A stretch of 16,246 nucleotides of DNA, taken from NCBI GenBank assembly GCA_039935015.1, contig JBDTLC010000108.1:1-16246 (forward strand), read 5' to 3'. Origin of the DNA: Paralcaligenes sp039935015 (GTDB lineage Bacteria > Pseudomonadota > Gammaproteobacteria > Burkholderiales > Burkholderiaceae_B). Positions 13,756-16,246 of the stretch are shown one piece after another. Below the pieces are notes generated by a model. It did no database searches. It saw only the letters and a list, made by a program, of their open reading frames with translations, and had not been told where the DNA came from. Made by a program: the position numbers and the translations under genes. Position 1 is the first letter of the stretch. Every line of letters starts with the position of its first letter.

Positions 13756-15783
13756 TTACGGGGCGGTGAGCGCGATCAGCTCGGCGCCGTCGGTGACCTG
13801 ATCGCCCACCGCGAAAAACAGCTCGTCGACGGTCCCGTCGACGGGCGCATGAATGGTGTGTTCCATTTTCATGGCCTCCATCACCAGTAGCACATCGCCG
13901 CTCTTAACGGGATCGCCGGCTTTAACATGGATGGCAATGATTTTGCCTGGCATGGGTGCCGTCAGGCCACCGGGATGGGCGCTGCTTTGCACCCGGGCGT
14001 GGTTGACCATGTCGTACGCTTGCAGCACGCATACTCCGCCGTTGACGAACACATGGGCCAAATCGCCGCGCAAAATGACGATCCCCGTGGTGTCGCGGCC
14101 ATCAATTCCGATGCGCAACCGATATTGTCTGGGCGCTAGAGTTTCGGCATGCCATTGGAATGCCTGCTCGCGGTCGCCACCTTCGCAGCGGCAGAACCAG
14201 TTCTGTGCGTTGCGGCTGATCAGTATTTCGCGTGATTGACCGTTGTCGATAAGGGTGATGGGTCGCTTGTAGCATCCCGTGATACGCCAGCCATCAGTTT
14301 GCGCAAAAGGGTCAGCCTGCACCACGCTGGCGCGTGAGGCCGAAGTGTTCATGCCTTGGTCAGCCAGCAAGGCTGCGGCGGCCAGCGCAAGAGTACTGTC
14401 GGGTGCCTTTTCATTGGCGGGAAAGAGCGAATCGTGCTGACGTTCGATCAGTCCGGTGTCCAGGTCGGCCGCAGCAAATGCCTGATCGCTCATCAGGCGG
14501 CGCAGGAAGGCGATATTAGTGCTCACGCCCACGCATTGAATTTCGCCCAGCGCCTGGATCATGCGTGCGCGGGCCTGGTCGCGATCGGTGCCGCGCACGA
14601 TGAGTTTGGCGATCATGGGATCGTAAAATGGGCTGATGGTGTCGCCGGCACGCACGCCGCCGTCCACCCGCACGTCGCCATTCTTGAATTGGACGTGGGA
14701 TGGGAAGTTCAGCGCACTTAGCTTGCCGATCGAGGGCAGGAAGCCCTTCTCGGGGCTTTCGGCATAGATGCGCGCTTCAATGGCGTGTCCGGTAATGCTT
14801 AACTCTTCTTGCGTCATGGGCAAGGGCTCACCCACGGCCACACGCAATTGCCACTCGACCAGATCGAGGCCAGTAATCATTTCTGTGACGGGGTGCTCGA
14901 CCTGCAACCGCGTGTTCATTTCCATGAAGTGGAATTGGCCGTTAGGCTCGACGATAAACTCGATCGTACCGGCGCCCACATAACCGACGGCACGTGCGGC
15001 CGCGACCGCGGCCTCGCCCATGGCGCGGCGGCGTTGTTCGGTCATCCCGGGCGCGGGTGCTTCTTCAGCGACCTTCTGGTGGCGGCGCTGCACCGAGCAG
15101 TCGCGTTCGAACAAATATATGCAGTGCCCGTGAGTGTCGGCAAATATCTGTATTTCAATATGACGCGGCTTTAGCAGATAGCGTTCGATCAGGACCTTGT
15201 CGTCGCCGAAACTGCTGGCTGCTTCGCGTTTGCACGAAGCCAGCGCTTCGGCAAAGGAGGCGCTGTTCTCCACGGTGCGCATGCCCTTGCCGCCCCCCCC
15301 AAGGCTTGGTTTGATCAGGACGGGATAGCCAATGGCGTCGGCTTCGGATTGCAGAAAGCCCGGGTCCTGATTGTCGCCGTGGTAGCCCGGCACCAGCGGT
15401 ACGCCCGCTTTCGCCATCAATGTCTTGGCGGCCGATTTGCTCCCCATTGCGGCAATTGCCGCGGCGGGTGGCCCTACGAAAATGATGCCGGCATCGGCGC
15501 AGGCTCGCGCGAAGCCGGCGTTTTCGGACAGGAAACCATAGCCTGGATGAATGGCTTGTGCGCCGGTCTGGCGGGCCGCGTCCAAGATCGCGTCCATGCG
15601 CAGATAGCTCGCGCGCGGCTCGGAGCCGCCAATATGCACAGCGGTGTCGCAGTCGGCAACGTGGCGCGCCTGGGCATCGGCATCGGAATACACCGCTACG
15701 GTGCGCAGCCCCAGTCGGTGGGCCGTCGCCGCAACGCGGCGGGCAATCTCGCCGCGATTGGCGATCAATAAGGTCGTAAACAC
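13756..15783 (-). CDS. mccA: Methylcrotonyl-CoA carboxylase, biotin-containing alpha subunit
   Basis: This 675-residue protein carries biotin carboxylase and biotin carrier domains and supplies carboxybiotin for 3-methylcrotonyl-CoA carboxylation in leucine breakdown. The N-terminal domain begins MFTTLLIANRGEIARR. The ATP-grasp part shows Lys116, the glycine loop GGGGKGM (162-168), and MEMNTRLQVEHP with Glu288, Asn290 and Arg292. The C-terminal biotinyl domain has EAMKMEH with the biotinylated Lys639. The start is a GTG at 15783 with AAGGAG 5 nt upstream; an ATG two bases earlier is out of frame. It follows mccB after 14 bp, so the two subunits are co-translated. The identification as MCC rather than propionyl- or geranyl-CoA carboxylase depends on the adjacent MccB-type subunit. 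Eight consecutive C (15293-15300) lie in the glycine-loop codons. Confidence 0.93.
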   Translation of the reverse strand: MFTTLLIANRGEIARRVAATAHRLGLRTVAVYSDADAQARHVADCDTAVHIGGSEPRASYLRMDAILDAARQTGAQAIHPGYGFLSENAGFARACADAGIIFVGPPAAAIAAMGSKSAAKTLMAKAGVPLVPGYHGDNQDPGFLQSEADAIGYPVLIKPSLGGGGKGMRTVENSASFAEALASCKREAASSFGDDKVLIERYLLKPRHIEIQIFADTHGHCIYLFERDCSVQRRHQKVAEEAPAPGMTEQRRRAMGEAAVAAARAVGYVGAGTIEFIVEPNGQFHFMEMNTRLQVEHPVTEMITGLDLVEWQLRVAVGEPLPMTQEELSITGHAIEARIYAESPEKGFLPSIGKLSALNFPSHVQFKNGDVRVDGGVRAGDTISPFYDPMIAKLIVRGTDRDQARARMIQALGEIQCVGVSTNIAFLRRLMSDQAFAAADLDTGLIERQHDSLFPANEKAPDSTLALAAAALLADQGMNTSASRASVVQADPFAQTDGWRITGCYKRPITLIDNGQSREILISRNAQNWFCRCEGGDREQAFQWHAETLAPRQYRLRIGIDGRDTTGIVILRGDLAHVFVNGGVCVLQAYDMVNHARVQSSAHPGGLTAPMPGKIIAIHVKAGDPVKSGDVLLVMEAMKMEHTIHAPVDGTVDELFFAVGDQVTDGAELIALTAP

Positions 15784-15797
15784 ATGGACTCCTTGGA

Positions 15798-16246
15798 CTA
15801 CATTCTGAACAGGCCAAAACGTGTCTCTTCGATAGGGGCGTTAAGCGCCGCCGACAGACCCAGCGCCAGTACACGGCGCGTGTCGGCGGGTTGGATGATG
15901 CCGTCGTCCCACAAACGGGCCGTTGAGTAATAGGGATGCCCTTCTTTTTCGTATTGATCGCGAATGGGCGCTTTGAAGCTCTCCTCGTCTTCCGCGCTCC
16001 AGGTGCCGCCTTTGGCTTCGATACCGTCGCGCCGAACGGTGGCGAGCACGCTGGCGGCTTGTTCGCCGCCCATGACCGAAATGCGTGCGTTGGGCCACAT
16101 GAGCAGTAGCCTGGGGCCAAAGGCGCGACCACACATGCCGTAATTGCCGGCGCCAAACGAGCCGCCGATCAGAATGGTGAACTTGGGCACTGCAGCGGTG
16201 GACACGGCGGTGACCATTTTCGCTCCGTGGCGGGCGATTCCTTCGT
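15798..16246 (-). CDS. mccB: Methylcrotonyl-CoA carboxylase beta subunit, C-terminal part (partial)
   Basis: This is the last 149 residues of the carboxyltransferase subunit; the gene continues beyond the window edge and the frame stays open to it. The visible part contains SFGAGNYGMCGRAFGP, WPNARISVMGGEQAA and DDGIIQPADTR, and ends NAPIEETRFGLFRM, all typical of MccB/LiuB. It carboxylates 3-methylcrotonyl-CoA to 3-methylglutaconyl-CoA with the biotin of MccA. It stops with TAG 14 bp before mccA. Any isovaleryl-CoA dehydrogenase or enoyl hydratase genes of the leucine pathway would lie outside the window. Confidence 0.93.
   Translation of the reverse strand, partial: EGIARHGAKMVTAVSTAAVPKFTILIGGSFGAGNYGMCGRAFGPRLLLMWPNARISVMGGEQAASVLATVRRDGIEAKGGTWSAEDEESFKAPIRDQYEKEGHPYYSTARLWDDGIIQPADTRRVLALGLSAALNAPIEETRFGLFRM

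Overview
The window looks like chromosomal DNA of a betaproteobacterium, most likely Alcaligenaceae (Bordetella, Achromobacter or Pusillimonas relatives). This rests on moderately high GC, tightly packed genes and recognisable protein families: LiuB/LiuD-type methylcrotonyl-CoA carboxylase, Smg with topoisomerase III, and an Alcaligenes-type D-threonine aldolase. The genus is inferred from family resemblance, not from a database search.

Region 1 (about 20-5451, all +) is a catabolic operon. It holds an IclR regulator, an SCP2-type thiolase, a class I acyl-CoA synthetase (GTGA overlap with the thiolase), two tandem small proteins of the PPC/DUF296 fold (14-bp overlap), and an NAD-type short-chain dehydrogenase. 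The ligase, dehydrogenase and thiolase would activate a carboxylic acid, oxidise a hydroxyl and cleave a 3-ketoacyl-CoA. The substrate and the job of the PPC pair are unknown, and this is the most novel part of the window.

Region 2 (5452-7962) contains a convergent SET-domain lysine methyltransferase (-) and a divergent stand-alone acetolactate synthase large subunit (+). Each convergent junction (SDR/SET and ALS/topB) carries a pair of inverted 28-nt hairpin units of one family. They have a GTAG foot, covarying stems and a constant core, and look like REP/BIME elements.

Region 3 (7963-12341, all -) reads smg, gluQ, topB: Smg/DUF494, glutamyl-Q tRNA(Asp) synthetase and DNA topoisomerase III. 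The topoisomerase has two zinc-finger-like Cys clusters, a lysine/alanine-rich histone-H1-like tail of about 100 residues, and a final EDDDPPF that resembles the acidic tip of SSB.

Region 4 (12342-16246) holds a divergent D-threonine aldolase-like PLP enzyme (+), then on the minus strand mccA and the 3' end of mccB (leucine catabolism), cut by the window edge. No tRNA, rRNA, CRISPR, insertion sequence or prophage gene was seen. No gene-free stretch exceeds 300 bases; the longest is 10744-11002.
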